This document shows, piece by piece, positions 1-11,545 of a stretch of DNA of 64,000 nucleotides. The stretch covers positions 62,001 to 126,000 of the forward strand of contig NZ_JACXXG010000008.1 of assembly GCF_014764705.1 (NCBI RefSeq), given 5' to 3'. A program made the position numbers and the translations under genes. The notes below the pieces were generated by a model that ran no database searches, had not been told where the DNA came from, and saw nothing but the letters and a program-made list of their open reading frames with translations. The stretch's first letter is position 1. Each line of letters begins with the position of its first letter. This DNA is from Stutzerimonas kunmingensis (GTDB lineage Bacteria > Pseudomonadota > Gammaproteobacteria > Pseudomonadales > Pseudomonadaceae).

Positions 1-492
1 CTGGTCATGGGCCTGTTCCGCTGCATCGACATGGACAGCGCCTACAAGGCGATTCACTGGCAAAGCCTGGTGCTGATCGTCGGCATGCTGCCGTTCGCCC
101 TGGCGTTGCAGAAGACCGGCGGCATCGCCCTGGCGACATCGGGGCTGGTCGGCCTGCTCGGCGACGCCGGACCGCATGCCCTGCTCGCCTGCCTGTTTTT
201 GCTGACCGCAGTGATCGGGCTGTTCATCTCCAACACGGCGACGGCTGTGCTGATGGCACCCGTTGCGCTGTCCACCGCCGAGCAGCTGGGCGCCTCGCCC
301 TATCCGTTCGCCATGATCGTCGCGCTGGCGGCCTCCGCCGCGTTCATGACGCCGATTTCCTCGCCGGTGAACACCCTGGTGCTCGGTCCCGGGCAATACC
401 GCTTCGCCGACTTCGTCCGAGTTGGCGTGCCCTTTACCGCGCTGATCATGATCGTCTCGGTGCTGCTGGTGCCGCTGCTGTTTCCGCTATGA
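1..492 (+). CDS. SLC13/DASS-type permease, C-terminal part (cut by window edge)
   Basis: The frame is open from the first base, so this is the 3' end of a longer gene; the first ATG at 7 is probably internal. The visible part is almost wholly hydrophobic with about four to five membrane segments. It carries SNTATAVL and, nearer the end, [12 protein letters not shown], which match the paired Ser-Asn-Thr / Ser-Pro-x-Asn-Thr signatures of the anion-transporter (SLC13, citrate/dicarboxylate or sulfate) superfamily. It ends in a plain membrane helix. The substrate cannot be told from this fragment. It is followed by 110 bases without a gene. Confidence 0.75.
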   Translation: MVMGLFRCIDMDSAYKAIHWQSLVLIVGMLPFALALQKTGGIALATSGLVGLLGDAGPHALLACLFLLTAVIGLFISNTATAVLMAPVALSTAEQLGASPYPFAMIVALAASAAFMTPISSPVNTLVLGPGQYRFADFVRVGVPFTALIMIVSVLLVPLLFPL

Positions 493-602
493 ATGCCGGC
501 TGCCTCGGGACACCCACCGACGGGTAGCCAGCGAAAAGTGGCATGGCGGCTGAAAGGGCCAGCCGTTAAGCTCCAGCTCTCATTCTAAAAAGAACAGACT
601 CC

Positions 603-1772
603 ATGCCTCAGCGTGTCGCCCTGTTTCCGGTCCTGCTGGCCGGTGCCGTTCTCTTGTTGGTCGTCCATGGCCTTGGCCGCTTCGTCTACACCCCGCTGCT
701 GCCCTGGCTGGTGGAGGACGGTCTGTTGACCGTGCAGGAAGGCGCCAGCATCGCCAGCTGGAACTACCTGGGCTATCTGATCGGCGCCCTGCTCGCGGTG
801 CGCTGGCATCGCGTCGCGCAGATCCGCCGTACGCTGCCCTGGGCACTAGCGCTACACGTCTTGAGCGCCCTGCTGCAGACCCAGGCGGAATCCGCTGACG
901 CCCTCGCCGCATTGCGCCTGGCCAATGGCATCAGCAACGGTCTGGTATTCGTCCAGGCGCCCTCGCTGATCCTCGAATGGCTGGCGCGACAGCAGCGCGT
1001 TTCCTCCAGTGGCCTGGTCTATCTCGGTGTCTGCGTCGGGCTGATTCTCTCCAGTTTGCTGGTGAGCCTGAGCGACGGGTACCTGCTGGGAGCCGAGCGT
1101 TGGTGGCCAGCGGCGTTGCTTTCGATACCGCTGGCCTGGTGGGGCTGGCGGCAGCTGTCGCGGCTGGACATGCCTGACGAGGAAAAGGCCCATTCTGCGG
1201 AGGAGCCACCCAGCGGCAAACTGCTCGATCGCTCCAGCACACCGCTGTTTCTTTCCTATGCCGGCGCCGGCATGGGCTACATCCTGCCGATGACTTTCCT
1301 GCCGATGGTCGCGCGTCTGCAGGTGGAGCCCGGTGACTTCCTCATCGGTGGCAGCTGGCTGGTGGTGGCGCTGGCGACGCTGCCGGCGCCCTGGCTGTGG
1401 AATCGTCTCGGCGTGCGCATGGGTGACGACATCGCCTTGCGCCTGAGCTATCTCACTCAACTGCTCGGCGTACTGGCCGCGCTGCTGCTGCCCGGCGCGG
1501 TCGGCATCCTGCTCTGTGCGGTACTGGTCGGCGGCACCTTTCTCGGCACGGTGCTGCTGACCCAGCGTCTGGCGCGGACACTGCATCCACATCAAGGACC
1601 GCGGCTGTCGGCGGCGCTGATCGCACTCTACGGCCTGACCCAGCTCGCCGCACCCTGGCTGACCAGCATCTGGATGGGGATGGGCGGCAGCCTGCACAGT
1701 GCCTTCTGGCTCGGCGCGGGGGCGCTGCTCTGGGGGTTGTTCTGGATGCTGATGGTGCCGCGCCGCCGTTAG
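603..1772 (+). CDS. MFS transporter, YbfB/YjiJ family
   Basis: A 389-residue protein with about twelve hydrophobic segments. The N-terminus, with [16 protein letters not shown] after the first helix and then [10 protein letters not shown], is typical of the YbfB/YjiJ-type major facilitator permeases of the inner membrane. A charged cytoplasmic loop lies in the middle (about residues 190-210), as expected between two six-helix halves. The substrate is unknown for most members. It stands alone; rlmF starts about 70 bases downstream. The family call is recognition by eye; no specific function is claimed. Confidence 0.75.
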   Translation: MPQRVALFPVLLAGAVLLLVVHGLGRFVYTPLLPWLVEDGLLTVQEGASIASWNYLGYLIGALLAVRWHRVAQIRRTLPWALALHVLSALLQTQAESADALAALRLANGISNGLVFVQAPSLILEWLARQQRVSSSGLVYLGVCVGLILSSLLVSLSDGYLLGAERWWPAALLSIPLAWWGWRQLSRLDMPDEEKAHSAEEPPSGKLLDRSSTPLFLSYAGAGMGYILPMTFLPMVARLQVEPGDFLIGGSWLVVALATLPAPWLWNRLGVRMGDDIALRLSYLTQLLGVLAALLLPGAVGILLCAVLVGGTFLGTVLLTQRLARTLHPHQGPRLSAALIALYGLTQLAAPWLTSIWMGMGGSLHSAFWLGAGALLWGLFWMLMVPRRR

Positions 1773-1843
1773 CAACGAGACCTATCCGCGGGCAGCGGTT
1801 GTGGGACAATGCGCGCCCCAGCCGCCAACCTCCCGCTGATCAG

Positions 1844-2839
1844 ATGCCGCGCAGATCCCCGTCCTCGACTCCGCAGCCCGGCCGTGCCGAACCCGGCAAG
1901 GCCGTACTGCATCCACGCAACCGCCATACCGGCCGCTACGACTTCCCGGCGCTGATTGCTGGCTGCCCGGAGCTGGTCGAGTACGTAATCCTCAATCCCT
2001 ACGGCAAGCAAAGCATCGACTTCGCCAACCCGGATGCGGTGCGGGTGTTCAATCGCGCGCTGCTCAGGCAGTTCTATGGAATCCAGCACTGGGACATTCC
2101 GCCAGGCTACCTGTGCCCGCCGGTGCCAGGGCGCGCCGATTATCTGCATGGACTGGCCGATCTGCTCGGGCAGAACGATGCCTGCGCCATTCCCCGCGGC
2201 ACCGCCATTCACGCACTGGACATCGGCACCGGGGCCAACTGCATCTACCCGCTGATCGGCCATCGGGAGTACGGCTGGCACTTCACCGGCAGTGATATCG
2301 ACACCACCGCTCTGGCCTCGGCACGCACCATCGTCTCGGCCAATGGCCTCGCCAAGGCCATCGAGCTGAGACAGCAGGCGGCGCCGAAGCACATCTTCAA
2401 GGGAGTGATGTTGCCGGAGGATCGCTTCGACCTGACGTTGTGCAATCCGCCCTTCCATGCGTCACAGGCCGAAGCCAGCAGTGGCAGCCAGCGCAAGTGG
2501 CGTAACCTCGGCAAGCTCGTCCCGAGCCGCAAACTACCCGCGCTCAATTTCGGCGGTCAGGCGGCGGAGCTCTGGTGCGAAGGTGGCGAAGCGGCCTTTG
2601 TCGCGCGCATGGCGGAGGAAAGCGTCGCGTTCGCCGGACAGGTCTACTGGTTCAGTACGCTGGTATCGAAGGGCGCCAACGTGGCGCCGCTGGAGGCGCG
2701 GCTGAAACGCCTCGGTGCCCGCCAGATGCACACGCTGGACATGGCTCAGGGGCAGAAGAAGAGCCGCTTCGTCGCCTGGACCTTCCTGAGTCAAACCGAG
2801 CAGGCGAGTTGGCGCGCCGAGCGCTGGGCGAAAGGGTGA
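1844..2839 (+). CDS. rlmF: 23S rRNA (adenine(1618)-N6)-methyltransferase RlmF
   Basis: A 331-residue SAM-dependent methyltransferase expected to methylate A1618 of 23S rRNA. The family N-terminus is present ([16 protein letters not shown], then [16 protein letters not shown]). The SAM-binding strand reads [16 protein letters not shown], and the adenine-N6 catalytic motif NPPF is at residues 201-204, followed by HAS. ATG 1844 is chosen over an in-frame TTG at 1799 because it sits just before the basic leader usual for this family. It is a single gene, with no operon partner visible. Confidence 0.92.
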   Translation: MPRRSPSSTPQPGRAEPGKAVLHPRNRHTGRYDFPALIAGCPELVEYVILNPYGKQSIDFANPDAVRVFNRALLRQFYGIQHWDIPPGYLCPPVPGRADYLHGLADLLGQNDACAIPRGTAIHALDIGTGANCIYPLIGHREYGWHFTGSDIDTTALASARTIVSANGLAKAIELRQQAAPKHIFKGVMLPEDRFDLTLCNPPFHASQAEASSGSQRKWRNLGKLVPSRKLPALNFGGQAAELWCEGGEAAFVARMAEESVAFAGQVYWFSTLVSKGANVAPLEARLKRLGARQMHTLDMAQGQKKSRFVAWTFLSQTEQASWRAERWAKG

Positions 2840-2866
2840 AATTCAGGCAGGCGTCAATGGAAAGGT

Positions 2867-3058
2867 TTAGACCGCCACGTCCCAGAGCTGCTTGTTCTTC
2901 AGCGCCATGGTCTGGATATAGCGCGGTTCACCGTTGATCTCTTCCAGTTCGGTCATCCCGGCCAGCTCGCCTACCACGCGATAACGCTTGCCTACACGCT
3001 TGTCCTTCAACGGATAGAGCTTGGCGATTTGTTGGGCGAGTTCGGTAAGGGTGGACAT
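2867..3058 (-). CDS. Small conserved-looking hypothetical protein (63 aa)
   Basis: A short soluble protein starting MSTLTELAQQIAKLYP at 3058. An in-frame extension to 3100 adds 14 residues, but the ATG at 3058 is preceded by AAGCAATG and gives the more natural N-terminus. The body is charged and amphipathic with no cysteine and no membrane helix. It is convergent with rlmF. I do not recognise the family and assign no function. Confidence 0.55.
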   Translation of the reverse strand: MSTLTELAQQIAKLYPLKDKRVGKRYRVVGELAGMTELEEINGEPRYIQTMALKNKQLWDVAV

Positions 3059-3403
3059 TGCTTGTTGCTCCATTGACTGCGTGCCGCAGGTATTTACCAA
3101 CTGTTGATGACGGTTATGCGACAGCCGAGCTTAGAACGGGGTTTCCAGGCTGCCACTCGATCGCAGGCGTACACACAAAAGCCGATAGGTTGCTGCTAAG
3201 AACCGGCGATTTGTTCTTAACTTCTTCTACGCCGCTTCGCTTTGGAGCGATGAATACCGAATTGATTCCGTCACGTTCGTCGCCGTTTTTCGAACTGGAA
3301 AGCAAGGCTATGGGATCACTATTGCGGGCATGGCAGCTTTGGCGCGACCGGATAAACCGGCCACGCGGAAAAGAAGGATTTACGAGATCGCAGGCCAGCT
3401 CAA
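3059..3403. other. Gene-free stretch
   Basis: About 345 bases between two minus-strand genes. It is less GC-rich in places (for example around 3170-3250) than its surroundings. I see no convincing ORF, repeat or RNA gene. It may hold the promoter for the small gene ending at 2867. Confidence 0.4.
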
Positions 3404-3523
3404 TCAGCAGGTGCCCAGCCCAATCTGCAGCAGCGCCAGGCCGCCACGCTGCCAGCCCCACCAGGCCAGCATCAGCAGACCCAGCACCAGGGCGACGCTC
3501 ACACCCAGCCAGAGCGGCCGCAT
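3404..3523 (-). CDS. Very short membrane peptide overlapping the MFS gene (39 aa)
   Basis: The ATG at 3523 shares one base with the TGA of the upstream MFS gene (TGATG), so the two are translationally coupled. The 39-residue product begins MRPLWLGVSVALVLG and is one long hydrophobic stretch (about residues 4-23) with a Trp-rich WWGWQRGG turn and a second weak hydrophobic run ending in Cys. This resembles a single-span or hairpin membrane peptide. No function is known to me. It could also be chance coding after the stop, but the overlap and clean hydrophobicity argue for a real gene. Confidence 0.45.
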   Translation of the reverse strand: MRPLWLGVSVALVLGLLMLAWWGWQRGGLALLQIGLGTC

Positions 3524-4734
3524 CAGTTGACCTGCGCCTCGCGCAGGCGCTCGACCGGCTGCTCACGAATCGGCCAGTTGAGTACCGCCGCCATCAGGCT
3601 CAGCGCGATCGCGATCTGCCAGACCAGGTCGTAACTGCCGGTGCGGTCGTACAGCCAGCCGCCCAGCCAGCCGCCAAAGAACGAGCCCAGCTGATGGAAA
3701 AGGAAGGCGATACCGCCGAGCATCGACAGGTTGCGCACGCCGAACATGGTCGCCACCGTACCGTTGGTGAGTGGCACCGTGGACAGCCACAGCAAGCCCA
3801 TGGCGATGCCGAATGCGTACGCGCTCCAGACACTCAGCGGCGCCAGCAGGAAAACACTGATCACCACACCGCGAATCAGATACAACCCGGCCAGCAGCTT
3901 TGGCTTGGAGTAGCAGCTGCCCAGCCAGCCCGCAGTGTAGGTGCCGACGACGTTGAACAGCCCGACCAGTGCCAGCACCGTGGTACCGACCTGCGCCGGC
4001 AGATGCTTATCGACCAGATAGGCCGGCAGGTGCAGACCGATGAAGACCACCTGAAAGCCGCAGACGAAAAAGCCCAGCGCCAGCAGACGGAACCCGGAAT
4101 GCCCGGCCGCTTCGCGCAGCGCCTCGCCCAGCGACTGCTGAGTTCCGGGTGCCGCCGGAGGCCGCGCGGGGCTGCGCATCATCCCCGCGAGCGGCACGAT
4201 CAGCGCCACCAGCAAACCGAGCGCCATAAGCGCCGAGGACCACCCCAGCCACTCGATGAGCCCCAGGCTGCCGGGCAGCATGATGAACTGGCCGAAGGAG
4301 CCCGCAGCGCTGGCGATGCCCATCGCCATGCTGCGCTTCTCCGGCGGAACCGCCTGCCCGACTGCGCCGAGGATCACCGAGAACGAGGTGCCTGACAGCC
4401 CCAGTCCGATCAGCAGCCCGGCACTCAGCGTCAGGGTCGTCGGCGAATCGGACACCGCCATCAATGCCAGCCCAACGGCGTAGAGAATGCCGCCGATCAG
4501 CACCGCACGAGCCACGCCGAAGCGATCGGCCAGCGCGCCAGTCACCGGCTGCACCAGGCCCCAGATCAGGTTCTGTATCGCGATGGCGAAGGCGAACACC
4601 TCGCGACCCCAGCCGAACTCGGCACTCATGGGCGGCAGGAACAGACCGAAGCCGTGGCGCACACCCAGCGAAATCGCGAGGATCAGCGAGCCACCAGCGA
4701 GAATCCAGGCAGAGTTGCGCCATGCAGCGGTCAT
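3523..4734 (-). CDS. MFS transporter (CynX/oxalate-formate antiporter-like)
   Basis: A 403-residue twelve-helix permease of the major facilitator superfamily. The first helix is followed by GVRHGFGLFLPPMSAEFGWGREVF, and the loop 2-3 motif reads GALADRFGVARAVLIGG, the classic MFS G-x3-D-R-x-G signature. Two ATGs lie at 4743 and 4734; the second is preferred because AGGA at 4744-4747 is 9 bases before it but touches the first. The end overlaps a 39-codon membrane-peptide gene. The substrate cannot be deduced; organic anion or drug export are both possible. Confidence 0.75.
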   Translation of the reverse strand: MTAAWRNSAWILAGGSLILAISLGVRHGFGLFLPPMSAEFGWGREVFAFAIAIQNLIWGLVQPVTGALADRFGVARAVLIGGILYAVGLALMAVSDSPTTLTLSAGLLIGLGLSGTSFSVILGAVGQAVPPEKRSMAMGIASAAGSFGQFIMLPGSLGLIEWLGWSSALMALGLLVALIVPLAGMMRSPARPPAAPGTQQSLGEALREAAGHSGFRLLALGFFVCGFQVVFIGLHLPAYLVDKHLPAQVGTTVLALVGLFNVVGTYTAGWLGSCYSKPKLLAGLYLIRGVVISVFLLAPLSVWSAYAFGIAMGLLWLSTVPLTNGTVATMFGVRNLSMLGGIAFLFHQLGSFFGGWLGGWLYDRTGSYDLVWQIAIALSLMAAVLNWPIREQPVERLREAQVN

Positions 4735-4834
4735 GGGGGTCATTCCTCGAAGAAAAGGCGACCAGTTTACTCAGTTAAGCCTTTCTTTCGTCACCCCATG
4801 TGTCCGATCGGGTGCCCTCCGCTCTCGCGGAACG

Positions 4835-5734
4835 CTAAAGCGCCAGCAACCCTACGGCCATCAACAACGGCGTCGCCACGCTGGCCGCAGCGTTCAGCCC
4901 CAATGCCGGCAGCAGGCGCTGCGCCTGCAGCGGTTCGCGACGCAGCAACCATGCCGCTCGCAGGGCCAACGGCAAGGTCAACAAGCCGAGTGCGCCACCG
5001 GCCAGACCTGGCTGCGCCAGCACAGCCAGGAGTACGCCGTAGGCCAGCAGCCACTGCGCAAACGCCACGCGCACGGCGTTGGTACAGCCGATATGCATAG
5101 GCAGGGTACGCCGGCCGACAGCGCGGTCGGCATCAATGTCCGGAAACTGGCCGAGCAAAAGCAGGTTGTTGCAGAGCAGCAGAGGGGGCAGGATCAACCA
5201 CAGATCGCCGAGATCCGGCGCGCCGCCGAGAACGATGCGCGTACCCAGCACCATGAGCGCGAAGCCCAAACCCGGCGCGAACAGGCACAGCCAGGGGTGG
5301 CGGGTCAGCCAAGGCGTGTAAAGCAGCACCAGCAACAGTCCCGCCAGACCGATCGGCGCCAGACTGAGCAACAGCGGCGGCTGGCGCAGCAGGAACAACA
5401 CGCCGATCAGCGCGCAGGTCAGCAGGCTGCCGAGACCGAGCAGCAATGTGCGACCCAGCAGATGCGGATGGGTCACCAAGGTACCGCTGCCACCGCTGAA
5501 CGCCGTGGGGCGGGTCTGCAGGTCCAGTCCACTGCGGTAATCGCACCATTAGTTGAGCGCATTGACTGCCACATGGGCGGCCAGGGCGCCGAGCATCACC
5601 AGCAGTGCATCACTGTAGGACATCGCTTCCGCGCTCCCGCGCGCTGCCAAGGCCAGCCCGAGCGCCACGCAGCTCAGCGTCAGCAGCAGGAAACGACCGC
5701 GCGCCACACCCAGCCAGTCCAAGGTTCCGCTCAT
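4835..5734 (-). pseudogene. UbiA-family prenyltransferase interrupted by an in-frame stop
   Basis: Read through one TAA (5549-5551), this is a 299-residue UbiA/MenA-type integral membrane prenyltransferase. The first half ends VNALN, stop, WCDYRSGLDL, and the frame continues without any shift to the normal C-terminus. The stop falls inside the first Asp-rich active-site motif (N-x3-D-x3-G), where Glu is usual, so one G-to-T change of GAA would explain it. The second motif DIDADRAVGRRTLP is intact near residue 190. A restart from an internal codon would lack the first motif and two helices. It is either a recent nonsense mutation, a base-call error, or an unusual recoding event. Confidence 0.8.
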
Positions 5735-5897
5735 CTACGCCTCCCGCTATCGTCTGGTGTACAGCAGGCTAACCCCAACGCCGCGAGACGTCCTTGACAC
5801 AGATCGACTCTGCCAGACCGCAGCTTCGGCTGCAGGCACGCACTACCCGCTCTCGGGTAAACTGCCCAACCTGTTGCATTCCAGCCGTGAGACCACC

Positions 5898-6905
5898 ATG
5901 CCCATCCGCCACTGCATCGTCCATCTGATCGAGAAAAAGCCGGACGGCACCCCCGCCGTGCTCCACGCCCGTGACTCGGAGCTGGGCAACTCCCAGGCTA
6001 TCGAGAACCTGCTGGCCGATCTCAACGAGAGCTACAACGCCAAGCAGGGCAAGGCCTGGGGCTTCTTTCACGAGGAGTCCGGCGCCTATCCGTTCAGCGG
6101 CTGGCTCGCGCAGTACATGGAAGGCAATCAGGACTTCACCGCATTCAGCCGCCAGGCAGTCGAGCATCTGCAGAAGCTGATGGAGGAATCCAACCTCTCC
6201 ACCGGCGGCCACGTGCTGTTCGCCCACTACCAGCAGGGCATGACCGATTACCTGGCCATCGCGCTGCTGCACCACAGCAACGGCGTCACCGTTACCGATT
6301 CGCTGGACGTGACCGAAGCCCGGCACCTCGATCTCGGACAGCTGCACCTGGCGACGCGGATCAACATCTCCGAGTGGCAGAACAACAAGCAGTCCAAGCA
6401 GTACATCTCCTTCATCAAAGGCAAGAACGGCAAGAAGGTGTCCGAGTACTTCCGCGACTTCATCGGCTGCCAGGAGGGCGTCGACGGCCCGGGCGAGACG
6501 CGCACGCTGCTCAAGGCCTTCAGCGACTACGTCGAAAGCGAGGACCTGCCCGAGGAAAAAGCGCGGGAGAAGACCAGCGCCCTGGTCGGCTACGCCAGCA
6601 GCCAGGCGAAGATCGGCGAACCGATGTCGCTCGAGGAGCTGTCCGGGGTGATCGACGAGGAACGTCCGCGCGCCTTCTACGAGCACATCCGCAACAAGGA
6701 TTACGGGCTGTCGCCGGAAATTCCCGCCGACAAACGCACGCTCAACCAGTTTCAGCGCTTCACCGGGCGCGCCGAAGGGCTGTCGATCAGCTTCGAGTCA
6801 CATCTGCTGGGCTCGAAGGTCGAGTACGACGAGGCGCGCGACATGCTGATCATCCGCCAGCTGCCGACCCAACTGAAGGACCAGCTCAAGCGGCGCAAGG
6901 ACTGA
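5898..6905 (+). CDS. ndpA: Nucleoid-associated protein NdpA/YejK family
   Basis: A 335-residue soluble protein, the normal length for the YejK/NdpA nucleoid-associated family found on bacterial chromosomes and plasmids. It starts [17 protein letters not shown], and has the conserved middle ([19 protein letters not shown], then [14 protein letters not shown]) and the [14 protein letters not shown] stretch near the end. ATG 5898 gives the family N-terminus; the upstream in-frame extension is non-coding in character. The ppk2 gene starts 7 bases after its stop and may be co-transcribed. Its exact role in DNA organisation is unsettled in the literature. Confidence 0.9.
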   Translation: MPIRHCIVHLIEKKPDGTPAVLHARDSELGNSQAIENLLADLNESYNAKQGKAWGFFHEESGAYPFSGWLAQYMEGNQDFTAFSRQAVEHLQKLMEESNLSTGGHVLFAHYQQGMTDYLAIALLHHSNGVTVTDSLDVTEARHLDLGQLHLATRINISEWQNNKQSKQYISFIKGKNGKKVSEYFRDFIGCQEGVDGPGETRTLLKAFSDYVESEDLPEEKAREKTSALVGYASSQAKIGEPMSLEELSGVIDEERPRAFYEHIRNKDYGLSPEIPADKRTLNQFQRFTGRAEGLSISFESHLLGSKVEYDEARDMLIIRQLPTQLKDQLKRRKD

Positions 6906-6912
6906 CCGCGCC

Positions 6913-7731
6913 ATGCGCCTGGCGGACGCCATTCTCGATGACTGCCTGTGCGACCCGGCGGCGCCGCTGGCGCGCGATCCGGCACGCTGCTACGGCCTGG
7001 ACAAAGCACAGGCTCAAGCGCAGCTGGCAAGCCTGAAGGAATGGCTGCGGGTACAGCAGACCATGCTCTGGGCCAACCGCCGCGACGCCCTGCTGCTCGT
7101 GCTGCAGGGGCCGGACTGCTCCGGCAAGAACGGCGTGATCCGCCGCGTGCTGGGTGGCCTGGACCCGCTGGGGCTGTCGCCACACAGCTTCCAGGCGCCG
7201 AGCGAAGAAGAACGCCGCCACGACTTCCTCTGGCGCTACCGGGAGCGGCTGCCGGTGCCCGGCATGCTCGGCGTATTCAATCGCAGCTACTACGAAGCGC
7301 TGGTCAGCGATCTGCGCGACGGCCTGTGCTCGCCTGCCGACATCCCGCAGCGCCAGTCCGCAATCCTGGCTTTCGAGCGCGAGCTGCCGGCCGCCAGTAT
7401 CCAGCCGCTCAAGTGTTACCTGCAGCTGTCTGCCGGCGAGCAGAAGCAGCGCTTGCATCGGCGCCTGGAGCAGCCGGAAAAGCGCTGGAAGCTGACCCTC
7501 GGCGATCTGCAGGACCACCGCAACTTCGCCCAGCAGCAGGCGCAATGGGCGGCCGTGCTGAGCAAAAGCCACAGCCGCGAAGCACCCTGGTACGTGATAC
7601 CGGCCGACCACCGCTGGTTGCGCGACCTGCTCGTCGCCAGCCTGCTCGCCCGCGCGTTCGAGCGCCTGGCACTGGACTGGCCGGCGCGGCCGGCGCCATT
7701 CACCCATGCCGATCTGGACAGCACGCCATGA
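6913..7731 (+). CDS. PPK2-family polyphosphate kinase
   Basis: A 272-residue P-loop kinase of the PPK2 family, which transfers phosphate between polyphosphate and nucleotides (AMP, ADP or GDP). The Walker A is LQGPDCSGKNGVIRRVLGGLDP (about residues 60-80), the Walker B-like segment is VFNRSYYEAL, and the lid and basic region RLEQPEKRWKLTLGDLQDH follows. FNRSYYE resembles the class that carries NRSHYE rather than DRSWY, but the class cannot be assigned safely. Its TGA overlaps the ATG of the next gene (ATGA), so the two form a coupled pair. Confidence 0.88.
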   Translation: MRLADAILDDCLCDPAAPLARDPARCYGLDKAQAQAQLASLKEWLRVQQTMLWANRRDALLLVLQGPDCSGKNGVIRRVLGGLDPLGLSPHSFQAPSEEERRHDFLWRYRERLPVPGMLGVFNRSYYEALVSDLRDGLCSPADIPQRQSAILAFERELPAASIQPLKCYLQLSAGEQKQRLHRRLEQPEKRWKLTLGDLQDHRNFAQQQAQWAAVLSKSHSREAPWYVIPADHRWLRDLLVASLLARAFERLALDWPARPAPFTHADLDSTP

Positions 7732-8573
7732 AGCGCTTCGCTCTGTTGCCGCTGCTGCTTCTGCCGCTGCTGGCGCAGGCGCAGCAAGGCGAAACAGCGC
7801 CGGAACTGTCGGTGGACGAGGTCCGCTTCACGGTCGCCAACTCCGAGTTCACCCTGATGCACGAGATGGGGCACCTGCTCATCAGCGAACTGCAGCTGCC
7901 GGTGCTTGGCCGTGAGGAAGACGCTGCCGACCAGCTGGGTTTCATGGGCCTGTTCCTGTTGCAGCAGGAACAACACCGCGACGACTTCTACGCCAAGCTG
8001 ATGGACGTCGCCGATTACTGGCGTCTGGAATGGCAGCACGCGGAACGCGACGGCTCCCCGGTGCCGGTCTGGGACAGCCATGCGCTGGACGCCCAGCGCT
8101 TCTACAACATCGCCTGCCTGGCCTACGGCAGCGACCCGGATCGGCTCGACTGGGTGCTGGAAGTCAGCGGCTTGCCGGTGGAACGCGCGCTGTACTGTCC
8201 CGAGGAATACGAACAGGCGGCCCACGCAGTGCAGTGGTTTCGCGAGCACTTCGGCCGCAGCGACGAGCGACCGGCGCGGCACCGCATTCAGGTGATCTAC
8301 GACACACCCCCCGGACATCTGCCGGGTGGTGCCGAACTGCTGGAAAAGATTCGCGCCAGCGGCGAGCTGGAAGCGGTCGCGGCGAAGGCCAGCGATGCAT
8401 TCGAGCTGCCCCGCGACCTGACCCTGCGCATGTCCACCTGCGGCGCGCCGGACGCCTGGTTCAACCGCATCAGCGGTGAGCTCACGCTGTGCTACGAGCG
8501 CATCGCCTACTTCCGCACGCTGGCGCGCGAGCTGCCTACGCTGCGCGCCGGCGAATCACCGACGTCGCAGTGA
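7728..8573 (+). CDS. Exported DUF4344 metallopeptidase-like protein
   Basis: A 281-residue protein with a signal peptide (MKRFALLPLLLLPLLAQAQ, cut after AQA) and an HExxH zinc-protease motif HEMGH at residues 45-49, followed by EEDAADQLGFMGL. These are the marks of DUF4344 proteins, which are predicted zincins of the cell envelope. Two Cys-containing segments in the second half (YNIACLAYG and LRMSTCGAPDAWFNRISG) may form disulfides in the periplasm. The start overlaps the PPK2 stop by four bases. The substrate is unknown. The catalytic motif is intact, so activity is plausible. Confidence 0.82.
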   Translation: MKRFALLPLLLLPLLAQAQQGETAPELSVDEVRFTVANSEFTLMHEMGHLLISELQLPVLGREEDAADQLGFMGLFLLQQEQHRDDFYAKLMDVADYWRLEWQHAERDGSPVPVWDSHALDAQRFYNIACLAYGSDPDRLDWVLEVSGLPVERALYCPEEYEQAAHAVQWFREHFGRSDERPARHRIQVIYDTPPGHLPGGAELLEKIRASGELEAVAAKASDAFELPRDLTLRMSTCGAPDAWFNRISGELTLCYERIAYFRTLARELPTLRAGESPTSQ

Positions 8574-8580
8574 GGCGCGT

Positions 8581-9519
8581 TCAGCGCGCCTCGATGCGAT
8601 AGCCGATACGCGGGAAGTGCACGTGCACGACCCCGGTGCGGTCATCGCTGCGGCGCAGGATCAGCTCTTCGCTACCGGCGAAGACCAACTCACCCTCGAC
8701 CGGATCGGCGCCGTAATCCACTGCGGCGATGGCCACATTCTGCCCTTCCTGAAAACCATTCGGCTCGCTGAATGCTTCGTCCGGCAGCGGCGCAGGCTCG
8801 GCCTCCAGCGCCATACGCAGTGCATCCTCAGCGGATAGCTCGCTGCTGGAGCCATGGCCCACGCCGAGTACCTTGCCAAGCCAGGCCGCCACCTCCGGGT
8901 AGCCATCCACCAGCGGCGCGGTGACCGGCGTTGCACGCAGGAACCACAGGCAATGCGCGACGGCGAAGTCGGCAATTGACGGCGCCGCACCAAACAGGAA
9001 CTCGCCCTCCTCCCGCGCCAGCTGCTGCTGCAGGCGGGTCATGAAGGTTGGCCAATCACTCTTCGCCTGCTCCAGCGGAACACGACTGACCGAGCCGTTG
9101 GAGAACAGCTGCGCACGGTCCTTGCTGAATATTTGGACGAACTCCTTGGGCACCTGGGCAAAGCGGACGGCCATAGATTCGGGCTGGAACACAAGGCTCA
9201 CGGCGTTCAGGAACAGCACCGAATCGGCCCACTGGGCAAGCGTCGCGGCGGTGAACTCCTGGCCTTCCGGGAACAGCGCCGGGGTGATCTTTTCGGCCTC
9301 GAGCCGACGCGCGATCAGGGCGGTGTCGCAATAGATGTCGGCGCCGACCTGCAGCACCGGCGTGCGTCGATAACCGCCAGTGAGCGCGGTCAGATCGGGC
9401 TTGGGCATGACCGGAGGGATCATCACCGAGCGCCAGGACAGCTGCTTGAACCCCAGCATCAGGCGCGCCTTTTCGGCAAAGGGCGAGGTGGGATAGTGGT
9501 GCAGGATCAGCTCGTGCAT
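8581..9519 (-). CDS. Glutathione S-transferase family protein with extra C-terminal domain
   Basis: A 312-residue protein. Residues 1-80 form a GST-type thioredoxin fold (HHYPTSPFAEKARLMLG, then YRRTPVLQVGADIYCDTALIARRL with the cis-Pro and the Asp-Thr glutathione-binding pair). A helical GST-C-like region follows (about 85-215). The last 90 residues are an added beta-rich tail (GQNVAIAAVDYGADPVEGELVF, ending VHVHFPRIGYRIEAR), longer than standard GSTs of about 210 residues. It is convergent with the DUF4344 gene, with 7 bases between the stops. The substrate is unknown. Confidence 0.83.
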   Translation of the reverse strand: MHELILHHYPTSPFAEKARLMLGFKQLSWRSVMIPPVMPKPDLTALTGGYRRTPVLQVGADIYCDTALIARRLEAEKITPALFPEGQEFTAATLAQWADSVLFLNAVSLVFQPESMAVRFAQVPKEFVQIFSKDRAQLFSNGSVSRVPLEQAKSDWPTFMTRLQQQLAREEGEFLFGAAPSIADFAVAHCLWFLRATPVTAPLVDGYPEVAAWLGKVLGVGHGSSSELSAEDALRMALEAEPAPLPDEAFSEPNGFQEGQNVAIAAVDYGADPVEGELVFAGSEELILRRSDDRTGVVHVHFPRIGYRIEAR

Positions 9520-9622
9520 GACAGGCTCCGCCAGAGGTCTCGAGATGGGGCGTTGCCCCGTTGGAAGAGCATCAGCTTAGACGCTCCGCTGCACCGAGCC
9601 TACCGGCTGATTGGTGCGTCAT

Positions 9623-9898
9623 TCACGCAACGGGGCTGGCCAGGCTCACCAGGCGTTCCTTGGCACGCTTGTCCAGTCGCTTGATGGCGATCTCGCGACG
9701 CAACGCATCGCCCTTGCTGGCGCAAGTCTCGACATAGACCAGCGCCTGCGCCGGGCTGGAGTGAAAGAAACGCGCGCCGCGCCCGCGCTGGTGCTCGGCG
9801 AAACGACGCTGCGCATCGTCGCTGATACCGCAATACAGCGCACCGTTGGCGGCGCGCACCAGATAGACGAACCAGGGCTTGGGCTGAACCTCGGTCAT
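9623..9898 (-). CDS. GIY-YIG nuclease-superfamily protein (UPF0213-like)
   Basis: A 91-residue single-domain protein with the GIY-YIG fold signature: [19 protein letters not shown], then the conserved Arg in RRFAEHQRG, and [21 protein letters not shown]. The classical GIY is replaced by VYL and YIG by YCG, as in the short YhbQ-like proteins. ATG 9898 is chosen because the region upstream (to 9931) lacks conservation-like sequence. These proteins are linked to DNA repair or metabolism, but the function of this one is not known. Confidence 0.85.
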   Translation of the reverse strand: MTEVQPKPWFVYLVRAANGALYCGISDDAQRRFAEHQRGRGARFFHSSPAQALVYVETCASKGDALRREIAIKRLDKRAKERLVSLASPVA

Positions 9899-9991
9899 GT
9901 TTCGCAAAACTCTCGGAGTCGGTGGCGGCACGGGCCGGCATTATGCCGAACTTGCGCGCCACGGTCGTTTGGCAGCATTACCCTGCCGTAG

Positions 9992-11527
<1,536 letters not shown>

Positions 11528-11545
11528 CCTTTGCGCAAGCCTGAC

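Noticed and set aside
3058-4395. A 445-codon plus-strand frame covering the second MFS gene
   Set aside because: Antisense to a clear MFS permease; Gln/Arg/His-rich shadow composition.
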